A stretch of DNA of 64,000 nt, from positions 1,116,001 through 1,180,000 of the forward strand of contig NZ_VFOR01000001.1 in the NCBI RefSeq assembly GCF_006716235.1, in the 5' to 3' direction. This document shows positions 17,767 to 27,569 of this stretch, piece by piece. This DNA comes from Propioniferax innocua. GTDB taxonomy: Bacteria > Actinomycetota > Actinomycetes > Propionibacteriales > Propionibacteriaceae. The position numbers and the translations under genes were made by a program. The notes under the pieces are model-generated. The model had not been told where the DNA came from, ran no database searches, and saw only the letters and a list, made by a program, of their open reading frames with translations. The stretch's first letter is position 1; each line of letters opens with the position of its first letter.

Positions 17767-17798
17767 AGTGGGGCGCCACCCGAAGGTGACGCCCCACT
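17767..17798 (-). terminator. Terminator of the TQXA surface-protein gene
   Basis: A 14-bp stem with one mismatch (AGTGGGGCGCCACC / GGTGACGCCCCACT) and loop CGAA, 23 bp past the stop of the leftward gene, followed on that strand by GTGTTTG. Confidence 0.8.
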
Positions 17799-17821
17799 GA
17801 CATTCCACGCGGATCAGCCGA

Positions 17822-19735
17822 TCATGCCTTGCGGCGAGTGACCATCCAGCCAGCACCGCTCAGGAGCGACACCAGCAGCGCCAGACCCACAGCCGGTGCA
17901 CCGGTGTTGGGCAGTGTTCCACCGTTGCCAGGCTTCGCCGGAGCAGGAGCATCCGTCGGAGCAGGAGCATCGGAGGTCGGCGCGCCCGAAGTCGGGGCAT
18001 CGGACCGGGCCGGGGTGTCGGTCGGCTCATCGGTGGGAGCCGGCGAATCGCTCGGAGCAGGTCCATCGACGTCCTCGATCGCAACGGTCTGGTTCACATC
18101 GTTGATGTCGGTGTGCTCCGCAACCTTGTCACCATCGAGAGTGAGGTACTCGAAGACGACGAGTTCCTTGCCAGCGAAACCGGTCGGAACGGTGAACTCC
18201 ACGTCCACCTCGCCGTTGACAGCCTCTGGAGTGAAGGTGACCTCACCAGTGATCCCGGTGCCCTCACCAGTGGCCTTATCCATCAACTCACCCGTCAGTG
18301 TGTACTCCAGCCCAGGTGTCAGGCCTTCGTAAGCCACGGTGTCAACGATCACGCCACCCTCTGCAGCCAGAACCTTGTCGCCATCAGCCTTGTCGACAGC
18401 AGTGGTACCGATGCTCGGCTCAGGACGCGGGGTCGGCTCCGGCGTAGGAGTCGGAGTGGGCTCCGGCGTAGGAGTCGGAGTGGGCTCCGGCGTAGGAGTC
18501 GGAGTGGGCTCCGGCGTAGGAGTCGGGGTCGGCTCCGGCGTAGGAGTCGGAGTGGGCTCCGGCGTAGGAGTCGGGGTCGGCTCCGGCGTAGGAGTCGGAG
18601 TGGGCTCCGGCGTAGGAGTCGGAGTGGGCTCCGGCGTAGGAGTCGGGGTCGGCTCCGGCGTAGGAGTCGGGGTCGGCTCCGGCGTAGGAGTCGGGGTCGG
18701 CTCCGGCGTAGGAGTCGGAGTGGGCTCCGGCGTAGGAGTCGGAGTGGGCTCCGGCGTAGGAGTCGGAGTGGGCTCCGGCGTAGGAGTCGGAGTGGGCTCC
18801 GGCGTAGGAGTCGGGGTCGGCTCCGGCGTAGGAGTCGGGGTCGGCTCCGGCGTAGGAGTCGGGGTCGGCTCCGGCGTAGGAGTCGGGGTCGGCTCCGGCG
18901 TAGGAGTCGGGGTCGGCTCCGGCGTAGGAGTCGGAGTGGGCTCTTCACCGGTGTTCGGATCCACGAACTTCACGCCCACGAGATTCTGGATATCCGAAGC
19001 CGTGCCGTCCCTGTCACGCGGGTCATAGATGTTCAACGTCGCACTCGCGGGGTCCACCGGCACCAATTCGGTAGTCGGATCCTGTCCGGTCAGTGCGGTA
19101 TAGGCCTGCATGATGCGCTCACGGGCAGCAACATCACTGATATCACCGAGGTAGACATCGTATGTTTCAGCATCGTAGCTGTCAGTCCAATACCAAATCG
19201 CCAACTGCGTGGCGAAGCGGAACTCATTGTCGTTCAGCCCGAACTTGCCCTGAATCCCTGCAGCGTCATCATCGGCACCACCGGTGTAGCCATTCTTGAT
19301 GACAGCCAGAACACCTGCATCAGCACCCGCGCGTGGCTCTTTGGCGTAACCCAGCATCGATTCGCCGTAGTGCTCATCGAACTCCAGCTCACGGCCCGAC
19401 AGGGGATCATTCGGGTCATAAGGAAGCGAGTCGCGCAGGGTGGGCTGATAGAGCGTCTGGTTGAAGCAGTAGACGACCTCAGTTCCACCACCTTCAACCG
19501 GTTCGATCACCAGCGGATTCACCCTGTTCTCGGTCATCTGAGAATACGGGGGCTGCTCATTGACTGCCTCGTCGATGTAGCCCTTGAACACATTTCCGGT
19601 CTCGACGGCCTGCGCGGTGGGCAGGGTGAGCCCAAACGCAACGATCATGCCCACGACGAGAGCCAAGATTCGCTTCGATACGCTCCACGGGCCGGACGCT
19701 GTGACTGGCTCTTCATTATGCTTTGTGATGGACAA
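17822..19735 (-). CDS. LPXTG-anchored thioester (TQXA) surface adhesin with EPTPTPTP stalk
   Basis: About 637 residues. From the N-terminus: signal peptide (SKRILALVVGMIVAFGLTLPTAQA), a thioester TQXA domain with the Cys of VVYCFNQ (C90) and the Gln of ATQLAIWYW (Q177), a Pro/Thr stalk of about 21 EPTPTPTP repeats, one VaFE-type repeat (VDKADGDKVLAAEGGVIVDTVAYEGL) that probably forms an isopeptide bond, a Pro/Ala/Ser-rich region, then LPNTG, a hydrophobic helix and RRKA. Thioester domains can bond covalently to host or surface amines; the stalk would lift it above the wall. TTG at 19735 is preferred because AGGAGG precedes it by 4 nt; ATG at 19798 is the alternative. No sortase gene in the window. 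Confidence 0.9.
   Translation of the reverse strand: MSITKHNEEPVTASGPWSVSKRILALVVGMIVAFGLTLPTAQAVETGNVFKGYIDEAVNEQPPYSQMTENRVNPLVIEPVEGGGTEVVYCFNQTLYQPTLRDSLPYDPNDPLSGRELEFDEHYGESMLGYAKEPRAGADAGVLAVIKNGYTGGADDDAAGIQGKFGLNDNEFRFATQLAIWYWTDSYDAETYDVYLGDISDVAARERIMQAYTALTGQDPTTELVPVDPASATLNIYDPRDRDGTASDIQNLVGVKFVDPNTGEEPTPTPTPEPTPTPTPEPTPTPTPEPTPTPTPEPTPTPTPEPTPTPTPEPTPTPTPEPTPTPTPEPTPTPTPEPTPTPTPEPTPTPTPEPTPTPTPEPTPTPTPEPTPTPTPEPTPTPTPEPTPTPTPEPTPTPTPEPTPTPTPEPTPTPTPEPTPTPTPEPTPTPTPEPTPRPEPSIGTTAVDKADGDKVLAAEGGVIVDTVAYEGLTPGLEYTLTGELMDKATGEGTGITGEVTFTPEAVNGEVDVEFTVPTGFAGKELVVFEYLTLDGDKVAEHTDINDVNQTVAIEDVDGPAPSDSPAPTDEPTDTPARSDAPTSGAPTSDAPAPTDAPAPAKPGNGGTLPNTGAPAVGLALLVSLLSGAGWMVTRRKA
18435..18938 (-). 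repeat. 24-bp tandem repeat, 21 copies
   Basis: Twenty-one units in perfect 24-bp register encode the EPTPTPTP stalk. Units fall into two types that differ at two bases (GGAGTGGGCTC against GGGGTCGGCTC) and occur in an irregular order. A change in copy number would alter stalk length in steps of eight residues without a frameshift. Confidence 0.95.
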
Positions 19736-19906
19736 AGCCCCTCCTGATGAATATCTCTCCGGAAGGCGAAGACCACCCACCGACCACGGCATCTTCATTC
19801 ACTGCACTCTTTTGGAGCAAGTCCATCTCAAGACCTGACCCCGTCAGAGATCACCATGTGAACAACACCAGGGCCTCGGCGAAATCTTCCCCATACAGAC
19901 ACAACA

Positions 19907-19944
19907 GAAGGCCCCGGCCTCCCTCACGGGAAACCGGGGCCTTC
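19907..19944 (-). terminator. Terminator of the str operon after tuf
   Basis: An 11-bp stem (GAAGGCCCCGG / CCGGGGCCTTC) with a 16-nt loop, 17 bp beyond the tuf stop. The remaining gap (19736-19960) shows nothing else. Confidence 0.8.
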
Positions 19945-19960
19945 AGTGAATCTGTTCAGA

Positions 19961-21154
19961 TCAGGCGAGGATCTTGGTCACACGACCAGCGCCGACGGTG
20001 CGGCCGCCCTCACGGATGGCGAAGCGAAGCTCCTCCTCCATGGCGACGGGCTTCATCAGCTCGACGGTCATGTTGGTGTTGTCACCGGGCATGACCATCT
20101 CGGTGCCCTCGGGCAGCTGGACGGTGCCGGTCACGTCGGTGGTGCGGAAGTAGAACTGCGGAGCGTAGTCCGAGAAGAACGGCTTGTGACGACCGCCCTC
20201 GTCCTTCTTCAGCACGTAGACCGTGGCCTCGAACTTGGTGTGCGGAGTGGTCGATCCGGGCTGGATGACACACTGACCGCGCTCAACGTCCTCACGCTTG
20301 GTGCCACGCAGGAGCAGACCCACGTTCTCACCAGCCTGACCCTCGTCGAGGATCTTGCGGAACATCTCAACGCCGGTGATGGTGGTGGTCTGCTTTTCAT
20401 CGCGGATGCCCACGATGTCGACGGTGTCGTTGGTCTTGACGATGCCGCGCTCGATACGACCGGTCACCACGGTGCCACGGCCGGTGATGGTGAAGACGTC
20501 CTCGACGGGCATGAGGAACGGCTTGTCGGTCTCACGCTCGGGCTGCGGGATGTACTCGTCCACGGCCTCCATGAGCTCGAGGATCGACTTGGCCCACTTC
20601 TCCTCACCCTGCAGGGCCGGGAAGGCTGCGACCTGAACGACGGGGCAATCGTCGCCGTCGAACTCGTTCTCGGAGAGGAGCTCGCGCACCTCCATCTCGA
20701 CGAGCTCGATGAGCTCGTCGTCGTCGACCATGTCGCACTTGTTGAGGGCCACGACCATGGCCGGAACACCCACCTGGCGGGCGAGCAGCACGTGCTCACG
20801 CGTCTGCGGCATCGGGCCGTCGGTGGCGGCGACCACCAGGATGGCACCGTCCATCTGAGCCGCACCGGTGATCATGTTCTTCACGTAGTCCGCGTGGCCG
20901 GGGCAGTCGACGTGCGCGTAGTGACGCTTCTCGGTCTGGTACTCGATGTGAGCGATCGAGATCGTGATACCACGCTGACGCTCCTCGGGAGCCTTGTCGA
21001 TGTTGTCGAAAGGCGACGCCTCGTTGAGGTCGGGGTACGTGTCGTGAAGCACCTTCGAGATCGCCGCGGTCAAAGTGGTCTTGCCGTGGTCGATGTGCCC
21101 GAGAGTGCCGATGTTGCAGTGCGGCTTGGTCCGCTCGAACTTAGCCTTTGCCAC
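19961..21154 (-). CDS. tuf: Elongation factor Tu
   Basis: A 397-residue GTPase that delivers aminoacyl-tRNA to the ribosome. G1 [10 protein letters not shown]3 DCPGH, G4 NKCD and the C-terminal [12 protein letters not shown] are intact. GTG start at 21154 ([14 protein letters not shown]) with AAGGAG 8 nt upstream; the upstream extension is untranslated leader. It has its own strong promoter in the 204-bp fusA-tuf gap, so it is probably transcribed both with and without fusA. Confidence 0.98.
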   Translation of the reverse strand: MAKAKFERTKPHCNIGTLGHIDHGKTTLTAAISKVLHDTYPDLNEASPFDNIDKAPEERQRGITISIAHIEYQTEKRHYAHVDCPGHADYVKNMITGAAQMDGAILVVAATDGPMPQTREHVLLARQVGVPAMVVALNKCDMVDDDELIELVEMEVRELLSENEFDGDDCPVVQVAAFPALQGEEKWAKSILELMEAVDEYIPQPERETDKPFLMPVEDVFTITGRGTVVTGRIERGIVKTNDTVDIVGIRDEKQTTTITGVEMFRKILDEGQAGENVGLLLRGTKREDVERGQCVIQPGSTTPHTKFEATVYVLKKDEGGRHKPFFSDYAPQFYFRTTDVTGTVQLPEGTEMVMPGDNTNMTVELMKPVAMEEELRFAIREGGRTVGAGRVTKILA

Positions 21155-21295
21155 TTGGTGGGCTCCTTCTTGGTGGATGTCACACGCTTGTGTGCGACAC
21201 ATGTGGTTGTCAAGGTCTGAGGTTGTTCAGCCCGGAAGCTGTGCAACGTCTGGTGGCAGGTCTGAAAGGACCAGTCGGCCCAAAAGACTCGCCCT

Positions 21296-21323
21296 AGTTT
21301 ATTGGCCGCACGCGGGGAGTCAA
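21296..21323 (-). promoter_or_regulatory. Strong promoter of tuf
   Basis: On the minus strand TTGACT (21323-21318) and TAAACT (21301-21296) are spaced by 16 nt, close to the vegetative sigma consensus. The leader to the tuf GTG would be about 135 nt. Confidence 0.75.
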
Positions 21324-21358
21324 ACCGAGGTCGGACTGACCCCCCGTGTGCGTTGATG

Positions 21359-23455
21359 TCATTCGCCGCGAGCCTTCTGGATGATCTCGTCGGCAACAGC
21401 CTGCGGGCACTCGCCATAGGAATCGAACTCCATCGAGTACGACGCCTGGCCCGAGGTCTTCGAACGGAGATCGCCGACATAGCCGAACATCTCCGACAGC
21501 GGCACGAGTGCCTCGACCACCTGGTTGCCATGCTCCTCGCGAGTGCCCTGCATCTGGCCACGACGCGAGTTGATGTCACCGATCACGGTGCCCAGGTAAT
21601 CGTCAGGGGTGGTGACCTCCACACGCATCAGCGGCTCGAGCAGGCCCGGATCGGCCTTGCGAGCTGCCTCCTTGAACACGTTCAGACCAGCGATCTTGAA
21701 CGCGAGCTCCGAGGAGTCGACGTCGTGGTAGGCGCCGTCGAGGAGCGTCACCTTGATGTCCTCCACCGGGTAACCGGCGAGGATGCCCGTGGTCATGGCT
21801 TCCTGGATGCCCTGGTCCACCGAGGGGATGTACTCCTTGGGGATGCGGCCACCGGTGACGCCATTGACGAACTCGTAACCAAAGCCCGGCTCCTTCGGCT
21901 CCAGGTTGATGATCACCTTGCCGAACTGGCCCGAACCACCGGACTGCTTCTTGTGGGTGTACTCGACCTTCTCGACCGGGCGACGCAACGTCTCGCGGTA
22001 GCTCACCTGCGGCTTGCCGATGTTGGCCTCGACCCGGAACTCGTCCTTCATGCGACGGATCAGCACCTCGAGGTGCAGCTCGCCCATGCCGGCGATGATC
22101 GTCTGTCCGGTCTCCTCATCGGTGTGGACGCGGAAGGTCGGGTCCTCCTCGGCCAAGCGCTGGATGGCCATGGAGAGCTTCTCCTGGTCACCCTTCGACT
22201 TGGGCTCGATGGCCTGCTCGATCACCGGGGCGGGGAACTCCATCGACTCGAGCACGACGGGATCCTCGGCGGCGCAGAGCGTCTCACCGGTGGTGGTGTT
22301 CTTCAGGCCCATGACGGCCACGATCTGACCAGCACCGACCGAGTTGATCTCCTCACGCTTGTTGGCGTGCATCTGGTAGATCTTGCCGATGCGCTCCTTC
22401 TTGCCGGTCACCGAGTTCAGCACCTGGGTGCCGGCCTCGAGGTTTCCGGAATAGACGCGCACGAACGTCAGCTTGCCGAGGTGCGGGTCGGCGGCGATCT
22501 TGAATGCCAGGGCAGCCAGCGGCTCGCCGGCGTCGGCATGCTTCTCGATCTTGTTCTCAGGCTTGCCGGGCTCGAAGCCCTCGATGGCCGGAACGTCGAC
22601 CGGAGCCGGGAGGTAGGCGATCACGGCGTCCAGCAGCGGCTGCACGCCCTTGTTCTTGAACGAGGTACCGCAGAACACGGCCGTCACCTCGGTGGAGAGC
22701 ACGGCCTTGCGGACGGCCTGCTTGATCTCCTCGACGGTGAGCTCCTCGCCCTCGAGGTATTTCTCGGCGAGCTCGTCGTCGAAGTCGGCGAGCGCCTCGA
22801 TGAGCGCGGTGTGCGCCTCCTCGGCCTCGTCCTTCATCTCGGCCGGGATGTCCTCGACCGCGTAGTCCTCCCCCAGCTCGGTCTCGCCGCGCCAGGTGAG
22901 CGCACGCATCTGCACCAGGTCGACCACGCCGAGGAAGTCGGACTCGGCGCCGATCGGAAGCTGCATGATCAGCGGCGTCGCCTTGAGGCGATCAACGATC
23001 GTCTGCACCGCGTACTTGAACGACGCACCGGTGCGGTCCATCTTGTTGATGTAGCAGATACGCGGAACGCTGTACTTGTCAGCCTGACGCCACACGGTCA
23101 TCGACTGGGGCTCCACGCCGGCCACACCGTCGAAAACAGCCACAGCGCCATCGAGCACACGCAGCGAACGCTCCACCTCGACGGTGAAGTCGACGTGGCC
23201 CGGGGTGTCGATGATGTTGATCTGGTGGTCCTTCCACCAGCACGTGGTCGCAGCCGAGGTGATGGTGATACCCCGCTCCTGCTCCTGCGTCATCCAGTCC
23301 ATCGTCGCCCCACCCTCGTGGGTCTCACCGATCTTGTGGTTGATGCCGGTGTAGAACAGGATGCGCTCGGTGGTGGTGGTCTTGCCCGCATCGATGTGGG
23401 CCATGATGCCAATGTTGCGGACCTTGCCCAGGTCGGTCGTAATGTCGACAGCCAC
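21359..23455 (-). CDS. fusA: Elongation factor G
   Basis: A 698-residue translocase GTPase. It has G1 [34 protein letters not shown], and domains III-V through [19 protein letters not shown]. Full length with all five domains. It follows rpsG by 150 nt that contain a weak hairpin (23563-23594). Confidence 0.98.
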   Translation of the reverse strand: MAVDITTDLGKVRNIGIMAHIDAGKTTTTERILFYTGINHKIGETHEGGATMDWMTQEQERGITITSAATTCWWKDHQINIIDTPGHVDFTVEVERSLRVLDGAVAVFDGVAGVEPQSMTVWRQADKYSVPRICYINKMDRTGASFKYAVQTIVDRLKATPLIMQLPIGAESDFLGVVDLVQMRALTWRGETELGEDYAVEDIPAEMKDEAEEAHTALIEALADFDDELAEKYLEGEELTVEEIKQAVRKAVLSTEVTAVFCGTSFKNKGVQPLLDAVIAYLPAPVDVPAIEGFEPGKPENKIEKHADAGEPLAALAFKIAADPHLGKLTFVRVYSGNLEAGTQVLNSVTGKKERIGKIYQMHANKREEINSVGAGQIVAVMGLKNTTTGETLCAAEDPVVLESMEFPAPVIEQAIEPKSKGDQEKLSMAIQRLAEEDPTFRVHTDEETGQTIIAGMGELHLEVLIRRMKDEFRVEANIGKPQVSYRETLRRPVEKVEYTHKKQSGGSGQFGKVIINLEPKEPGFGYEFVNGVTGGRIPKEYIPSVDQGIQEAMTTGILAGYPVEDIKVTLLDGAYHDVDSSELAFKIAGLNVFKEAARKADPGLLEPLMRVEVTTPDDYLGTVIGDINSRRGQMQGTREEHGNQVVEALVPLSEMFGYVGDLRSKTSGQASYSMEFDSYGECPQAVADEIIQKARGE

Positions 23456-23562
23456 GAAACGTCCTCTTTATCTGTGTGTCTACGTTGTCGGTTCGGCTTG
23501 GTGACCCAAGCACGGTTTCGGTAGGGCTCGGATGGAACTACCAAGCACAGTGTGGCGGAAAA

Positions 23563-23594
23563 CCCGGGGCACCCACAAAACGGGGCACCCCGGG
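23563..23594 (-). terminator. Imperfect hairpin between rpsG and fusA
   Basis: CCCGGGG / CCCCGGG stem, extended inward by three pairs after a 2-nt mismatch, with an A-rich loop. On the transcribed strand it lies 12 bp after the rpsG stop. It could attenuate or process the str transcript; no T-tract. Confidence 0.45.
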
Positions 23595-23605
23595 CTCTCG
23601 AAGAA

Positions 23606-24076
23606 TCACCAGCGGTAGTGGGCGAATGCCTTGTTGGCCTCGGCCATCTTGTGGATGTCCTCGCGGCGCTTCACCGCAGCACCCAGGCCGTTCGAGGCGT
23701 CCAGGATCTCGTTCATGAGCCGATCGGCCATCGTCTTCTCACGACGCTGCCGAGCAAAGCTCACCAGCCAGCGGAGGGCGAGCGTCGTGGAACGGGCCGG
23801 CTTGACCTCGACGGGCACCTGGTAGGTGGCGCCACCGACGCGGCGCGAACGCACCTCGAGGCTGGGGCGCACGTTGTCGAGCGCACGCTTGAGCGTCTGC
23901 ACCGGGTCGACGCCGGTCTTGGCGCGTGTTCCCTCGAGCGCTGCGTACACGATGTTCTGGGCGACGGCCTTCTTGCCGTCAAGCAGCACCTTGCTCACGA
24001 GCTGTGAGACGAGCGGCGACCCGTAGACGGGGTCGACCACCACAGGGCGCTTCGGGGCTGGTCCCTTGCGAGGCAT
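23606..24076 (-). CDS. rpsG: 30S ribosomal protein S7
   Basis: A 156-residue head-assembly protein. It has [20 protein letters not shown], the [24 protein letters not shown] core and the C-terminal helix [14 protein letters not shown]. The start overlaps the rpsL stop (TAATG), so translation is coupled. Confidence 0.98.
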   Translation of the reverse strand: MPRKGPAPKRPVVVDPVYGSPLVSQLVSKVLLDGKKAVAQNIVYAALEGTRAKTGVDPVQTLKRALDNVRPSLEVRSRRVGGATYQVPVEVKPARSTTLALRWLVSFARQRREKTMADRLMNEILDASNGLGAAVKRREDIHKMAEANKAFAHYRW

Positions 24077-24447
24077 TACTTCTCCTTCTTCACGCCGTAG
24101 CGGCTGCGGGCCTGCTTACGGTTCTTCACAGGCTGGGTGTCCAGCGAACCGCGCACGATGCGGTACCGGACGCCCGGGAGGTCCTTCACACGACCGCCCC
24201 GGACCAGCACCATGGAGTGCTCCTGCAGGTTGTGGCCCTCACCTGGGATGTAAGCGGTCACCTCAATGCCACTCGAGAGCTTCACGCGGGCCACCTTGCG
24301 AAGAGCCGAGTTCGGCTTCTTCGGCGTGGTGGTGTAGACGCGGGTGCAGACCCCGCGTCGCTGCGGCGAGCCCTTCAGGGCAGGCGTACTGTTCTTGGCG
24401 ACTTGGTCAGTGCGGCCCTTGCGGACCAACTGCTGGATTGTGGGCAC
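24076..24447 (-). CDS. rpsL: 30S ribosomal protein S12
   Basis: A 123-residue decoding-centre protein. The streptomycin-determining positions look wild type: the lysine in [11 protein letters not shown] and the GRVKDLPGV loop. GTG start at 24447 ([12 protein letters not shown]) with GGAAAGAG upstream; the 29-codon upstream extension has no homology. First gene of the str operon here, separated from rpoC by about 31.7 kb. Confidence 0.98.
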   Translation of the reverse strand: MPTIQQLVRKGRTDQVAKNSTPALKGSPQRRGVCTRVYTTTPKKPNSALRKVARVKLSSGIEVTAYIPGEGHNLQEHSMVLVRGGRVKDLPGVRYRIVRGSLDTQPVKNRKQARSRYGVKKEK

Positions 24448-24780
24448 CGGCTGGTATCTCTTTCCGTCTGGGTTGTCACGCCATGCGGCGTTCAGGTCTT
24501 CAGGTCTCTCGGGGTGCAGCACCCCACGAGACATGTGCGATCAAGAAATCTCGACGATCGAACGCATGCTGGCGGGATTCCGCGGCGCATGCCGGATGGA
24601 ACAACACCTGTCTGCAACTCGAGGCGGTCGACACGAGCTTTTCGAAGAAACCTCGATTCCCCGAGGAGCTTCGCGGGATTCACCGTCTCGGGAATCCACT
24701 GCTCGAGCGGCCAAGTCGCCACGACACGAGTGGCCATCTGGGCACACACACTGGTTCGGACGAGCCGAACACACCCAGAA

Positions 24781-24809
24781 ATGGTAACCGCCCTGCAGGA
24801 AATGGGCAA
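24781..24809 (-). promoter_or_regulatory. Putative promoter of the str operon
   Basis: Minus-strand TTGCCC (24809-24804) and TACCAT (24786-24781), spacer 17 nt. It would give a leader of about 330 nt. The 514-bp gap 24448-24961 holds this, the tandem repeat at 24885-24932 and no credible gene. Confidence 0.4.
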
Positions 24810-24884
24810 TCTGGCATCAGAAACAAGCTCTCAGCACCCACCGCAAAGGGCTCACGCCGTGCGCTCTGCGCACGTGAAGGGCAT

Positions 24885-24932
24885 GCACTCCATGCACGTG
24901 CAGGGCACGCACTCCATGCACGTGCAGGGCAC
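24885..24932. repeat. Perfect 24-bp tandem duplication with CACGTG palindromes
   Basis: Two identical 24-bp units (24885-24908 and 24909-24932), each containing TGCACGTGCA, with a diverged half unit at about 24870-24884. They lie between the rpiB stop and the putative rpsL promoter (about 75 bp upstream of its -35), on the upstream side where activator sites sit. Confidence 0.85.
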
Positions 24933-24961
24933 GAAGCCGCCCCCTGCTGGCTGCTGGCCCT

Positions 24962-25411
24962 TCAGAGCTGCTCGCCCTGCTCGATCCTGCCGAACAGGTC
25001 CACCCGCCCGGCATGGCGTCCACCCTCGAACTCGGCGGCAAGGAACGCGTCGACGATCGCCTTGGCCATGTCCACACCGACGAACCGCTCCCCCATCGCC
25101 AGCATGTTGGCGTTGTTGTGGCGACGGGCCATCTCCGCGGAGAACGGCTCGGTGCACACGACACAACGGGCACCGGGAACCTTGTTCGCGGCGATCGAGA
25201 TACCGATCCCCGAACCGCACACGATGACACCGGCGTCGCACTCGCCACTGGTGACCAGGTGAGCCGCGCGCGCCCCCCAGATCGGGTAATCGGTGCGCTC
25301 CGCCGAATCGGTACCGGCGTCAATCACCTCGTGCCCCAACTCGGCGAGGTACGCCTTCACCTCATTGCGCAGATTGAACCCAGCGTGGTCCGCACCCATG
25401 GCGATCTTCAC
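24962..25411 (-). CDS. rpiB: Ribose-5-phosphate isomerase B
   Basis: A 149-residue enzyme that interconverts ribose-5-phosphate and ribulose-5-phosphate in the pentose phosphate pathway. The GADHAG N-terminus, catalytic-cysteine loop VIVCGSGIGISIAANK and the RRHNNANMLAMG motif identify the LacAB/RpiB family. Full length. It is a stand-alone gene. Confidence 0.95.
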   Translation of the reverse strand: MKIAMGADHAGFNLRNEVKAYLAELGHEVIDAGTDSAERTDYPIWGARAAHLVTSGECDAGVIVCGSGIGISIAANKVPGARCVVCTEPFSAEMARRHNNANMLAMGERFVGVDMAKAIVDAFLAAEFEGGRHAGRVDLFGRIEQGEQL

Positions 25412-25511
25412 GGAAACTCCTCTCGACGAACGAGATCATCCTGCCATTGTCACGCCGGCCTGCACAGTCGATGAGCGCACTGCATACCCGGTCGACCGCG
25501 ACCAGTGCCGC

Positions 25512-26801
25512 TCAGCGCTCCTCGAGACCATCATTGTCGCCGAGCAGGTTCACCGCCTCAGCGGTACGGGCCCTCGCCTGTTCCAACCGGGACTCGTCAC
25601 CATCGCCACCGGCGAGAGCCTCTTTCACCAAGACCGTCCGCGCAGGTGACCCGGATGAGTAACGCGTCACCATCGTCGGGAAGTACTCGGCGGAGCTCAC
25701 CTCGAAGGAGGGTCGTTCGCTATCGGTATCTGCGCCGGGCTCGGCCTCAGTGAATGTGAATCGTACCGTGATTCCCTCGTATCCACGCGGCACGTCAGTC
25801 TCGTGCTGGGCCACGAGGTTCCCCAGACCGTAGACCACCCATTTGCCGTTGACCTTGGTGATCGGTTGCACCACGTGCGCATGGTGCCCATAGACAAGAT
25901 CCACATCGGGAGAAGCGGTGAGCCTCTCGGCGACGCTCATCTGCTGCTCGTTCGGCTCGGTCTGATACTCCTCGCCGCCGTGCATGGCCGCCATCACGAT
26001 GTCGGCGCCGGCCTCACGAGCTCTCCTGGCCGCATCGAGCAGCGCATCGGGGTCAAGCGGCTGCACCGCCCACGGCTTGTCATCCGGCACCGGGATCCCG
26101 TTGGTCCCGTAGGTGCCGGTGACCACCGCGATCTTCACACCACTTTCGGTGGTGAACAGCGTCGGCGTCGACGCCTCTTTCTCACTGCGCGCGGTGCCGA
26201 CGTGCAGGATGCCGCGTTCATCCATGCCGTCGAGGGTGCGCTCGATCCCCTCGAACCCATCGTCCAAGCTGTGATTGGAGGCCGTGGTGCACATGTCGTA
26301 ACCGGTTTCCTTGACGCCGTCGAGCGTGTGCGGCGGGGCGATGAACATCGGATAACCCTCATACGGTCCACCGGCCTCGGCCACCGGCACCTCGTTGTGG
26401 CAGATGCCGAGATCGGCACCCTCGACCACCGGCCTGACCCCCGCGAGAAGTGGGGCGAAATCGTAGTCGTCGTCGCCCTTCCGCCCCGCTGCTCGGGCGT
26501 CCTCCTGGGCTCCGAACCACAGGGTGTTGTGCCAGAGCAGGTCCCCGTTCATGGCCACCGTCGCAGTGCGGGGCTCAGGCGTCGACGTGGGTGTGGGCGT
26601 TGGGCTGGCGGTCGGCGCCGGCTCGGAAGACGGCTCCGCGCCTCCTGTGGGTGTTTCATCCGGCGGTGCCCCACAGGCCGACACCAACACCGCGACCGAG
26701 GCTGCCATCACCCCAGCAGCACGCGCTCCCCAACGTTTCCCTCGAGTCCCGACACGCCCGCACACACGAGCGCTATCGATAATGTATCCCCCAAACATCA
26801 T
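25512..26801 (-). CDS. CapA/PgsA-family lipoprotein (metallophosphatase fold)
   Basis: About 429 residues. A basic N-terminus and hydrophobic stretch end in a lipobox (VLVSAC), then a Pro/Thr linker (APTASPTPTPTSTPEP) leads into the CapA domain with MNGDLLWH, CHNEVPV, TASNHSLDDG, MHGGEEY and GHHAHVVQP, the metal-binding histidines of the calcineurin-like fold. Homologues are named for poly-gamma-glutamate synthesis but many act otherwise in the cell envelope. No pgs/cap genes neighbour it. Start taken as ATG 26801; a GTG a few codons upstream is possible. Confidence 0.85.
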   Translation of the reverse strand: MMFGGYIIDSARVCGRVGTRGKRWGARAAGVMAASVAVLVSACGAPPDETPTGGAEPSSEPAPTASPTPTPTSTPEPRTATVAMNGDLLWHNTLWFGAQEDARAAGRKGDDDYDFAPLLAGVRPVVEGADLGICHNEVPVAEAGGPYEGYPMFIAPPHTLDGVKETGYDMCTTASNHSLDDGFEGIERTLDGMDERGILHVGTARSEKEASTPTLFTTESGVKIAVVTGTYGTNGIPVPDDKPWAVQPLDPDALLDAARRAREAGADIVMAAMHGGEEYQTEPNEQQMSVAERLTASPDVDLVYGHHAHVVQPITKVNGKWVVYGLGNLVAQHETDVPRGYEGITVRFTFTEAEPGADTDSERPSFEVSSAEYFPTMVTRYSSGSPARTVLVKEALAGGDGDESRLEQARARTAEAVNLLGDNDGLEER

Positions 26802-26963
26802 GCTCACTTTGTAGCACGGAGATGCGACAATGTGGGCGACCACGGAGAAAAGCCGGACGGATCGTCATACTCCACGACGGGGCCCGCCTCATCCGGCGTG
26901 GCGCTGCACAAAAGTCACTCTGGAGTTGACATAGGCTGGGCACAGCCATTCGAAGGAGTATCA

Positions 26964-27539
26964 GTGTCGCTGGCCGAAGAATTCGAGCGGGTCGGTGAAC
27001 GCCCGACACCGCCGACTGGTCGCGTCATCGTGATCACAGGTGCCATGGCAGCAGGAAAATCCACGGTGGCCGAACTACTGGCCACCCGCTTGGAGAAGTC
27101 GGTGCACATCCGAGGCGACTCGTTCCGCCGGATGATCGTCAACGGCCGCGCCGAGATGACCCTGGATCCAACTCCCGAAGCGCTCGCGCAACGTCGCCTG
27201 CGCTATCGCCTCGCCAGCGATGTCGCCGATGCCTACGCTGCCGAAGGCTTCGACTCGATCGTCCAGGACGTCATCGTCGGCCCCGACCTGCCGCGCTTTG
27301 TCGAACAGATCCAGACACCCGAGCGCTACCTGATCGTGCTGTCCCCCAGCGTCAGCGTCCTGGAGTGGCGTGAACAGCAGCGCAAGAAGCAACACGACGT
27401 ACATTTCTCCGCAGGAGCCATGGACAACACACTGCGCCGGGAGACCGACAAGATCGGCTACTGGCTGGATTCTTCGGCCCAATCCCCCGAGGAAACCGTG
27501 GATGACATCCTGAGTCATCTGGATCGCGCCCGCGTCTGA
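26964..27539 (+). CDS. P-loop kinase-like protein (AAA_33/chloramphenicol phosphotransferase-like)
   Basis: A 191-residue soluble protein with Walker A GAMAAGKSTV, a Walker-B/DR-like region (HIRGDSFRR), a QDVIVGPDLPRF segment and an arginine-rich lid (REQQRKKQHDVHFS). It resembles small-molecule kinases of the chloramphenicol phosphotransferase/AAA_33 type; substrate unknown. GTG at 26964 preceded by GAAGGAG. The frame extends far upstream on the opposite strand of the CapA gene, which is a shadow. Confidence 0.75.
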   Translation: MSLAEEFERVGERPTPPTGRVIVITGAMAAGKSTVAELLATRLEKSVHIRGDSFRRMIVNGRAEMTLDPTPEALAQRRLRYRLASDVADAYAAEGFDSIVQDVIVGPDLPRFVEQIQTPERYLIVLSPSVSVLEWREQQRKKQHDVHFSAGAMDNTLRRETDKIGYWLDSSAQSPEETVDDILSHLDRARV

Positions 27540-27569
27540 CGCCGGGCCACCTCCCACGAAAGGACCTCC

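Noticed and set aside
18435-18938. Could the regular repeat be a CRISPR array?
   Set aside because: Units are contiguous with no unique spacers and they encode a protein stalk.
18339-19028. Plus-strand frame of GVGVGVGS repeats opposite the adhesin stalk
   Set aside because: It is the antisense of the EPTPTPTP repeat; open only because of the 24-bp register.
21302-23524. 740-codon plus-strand open frame opposite fusA
   Set aside because: Antisense of fusA with no domain signature.
24492-24809. 105-codon minus-strand frame in the rpsL leader
   Set aside because: No ribosome site or family resemblance, and it covers the putative promoter; treated as leader.
26926-26931. TTGACA as a -35 for the P-loop kinase gene
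   Set aside because: No acceptable -10 at 16-18 nt.
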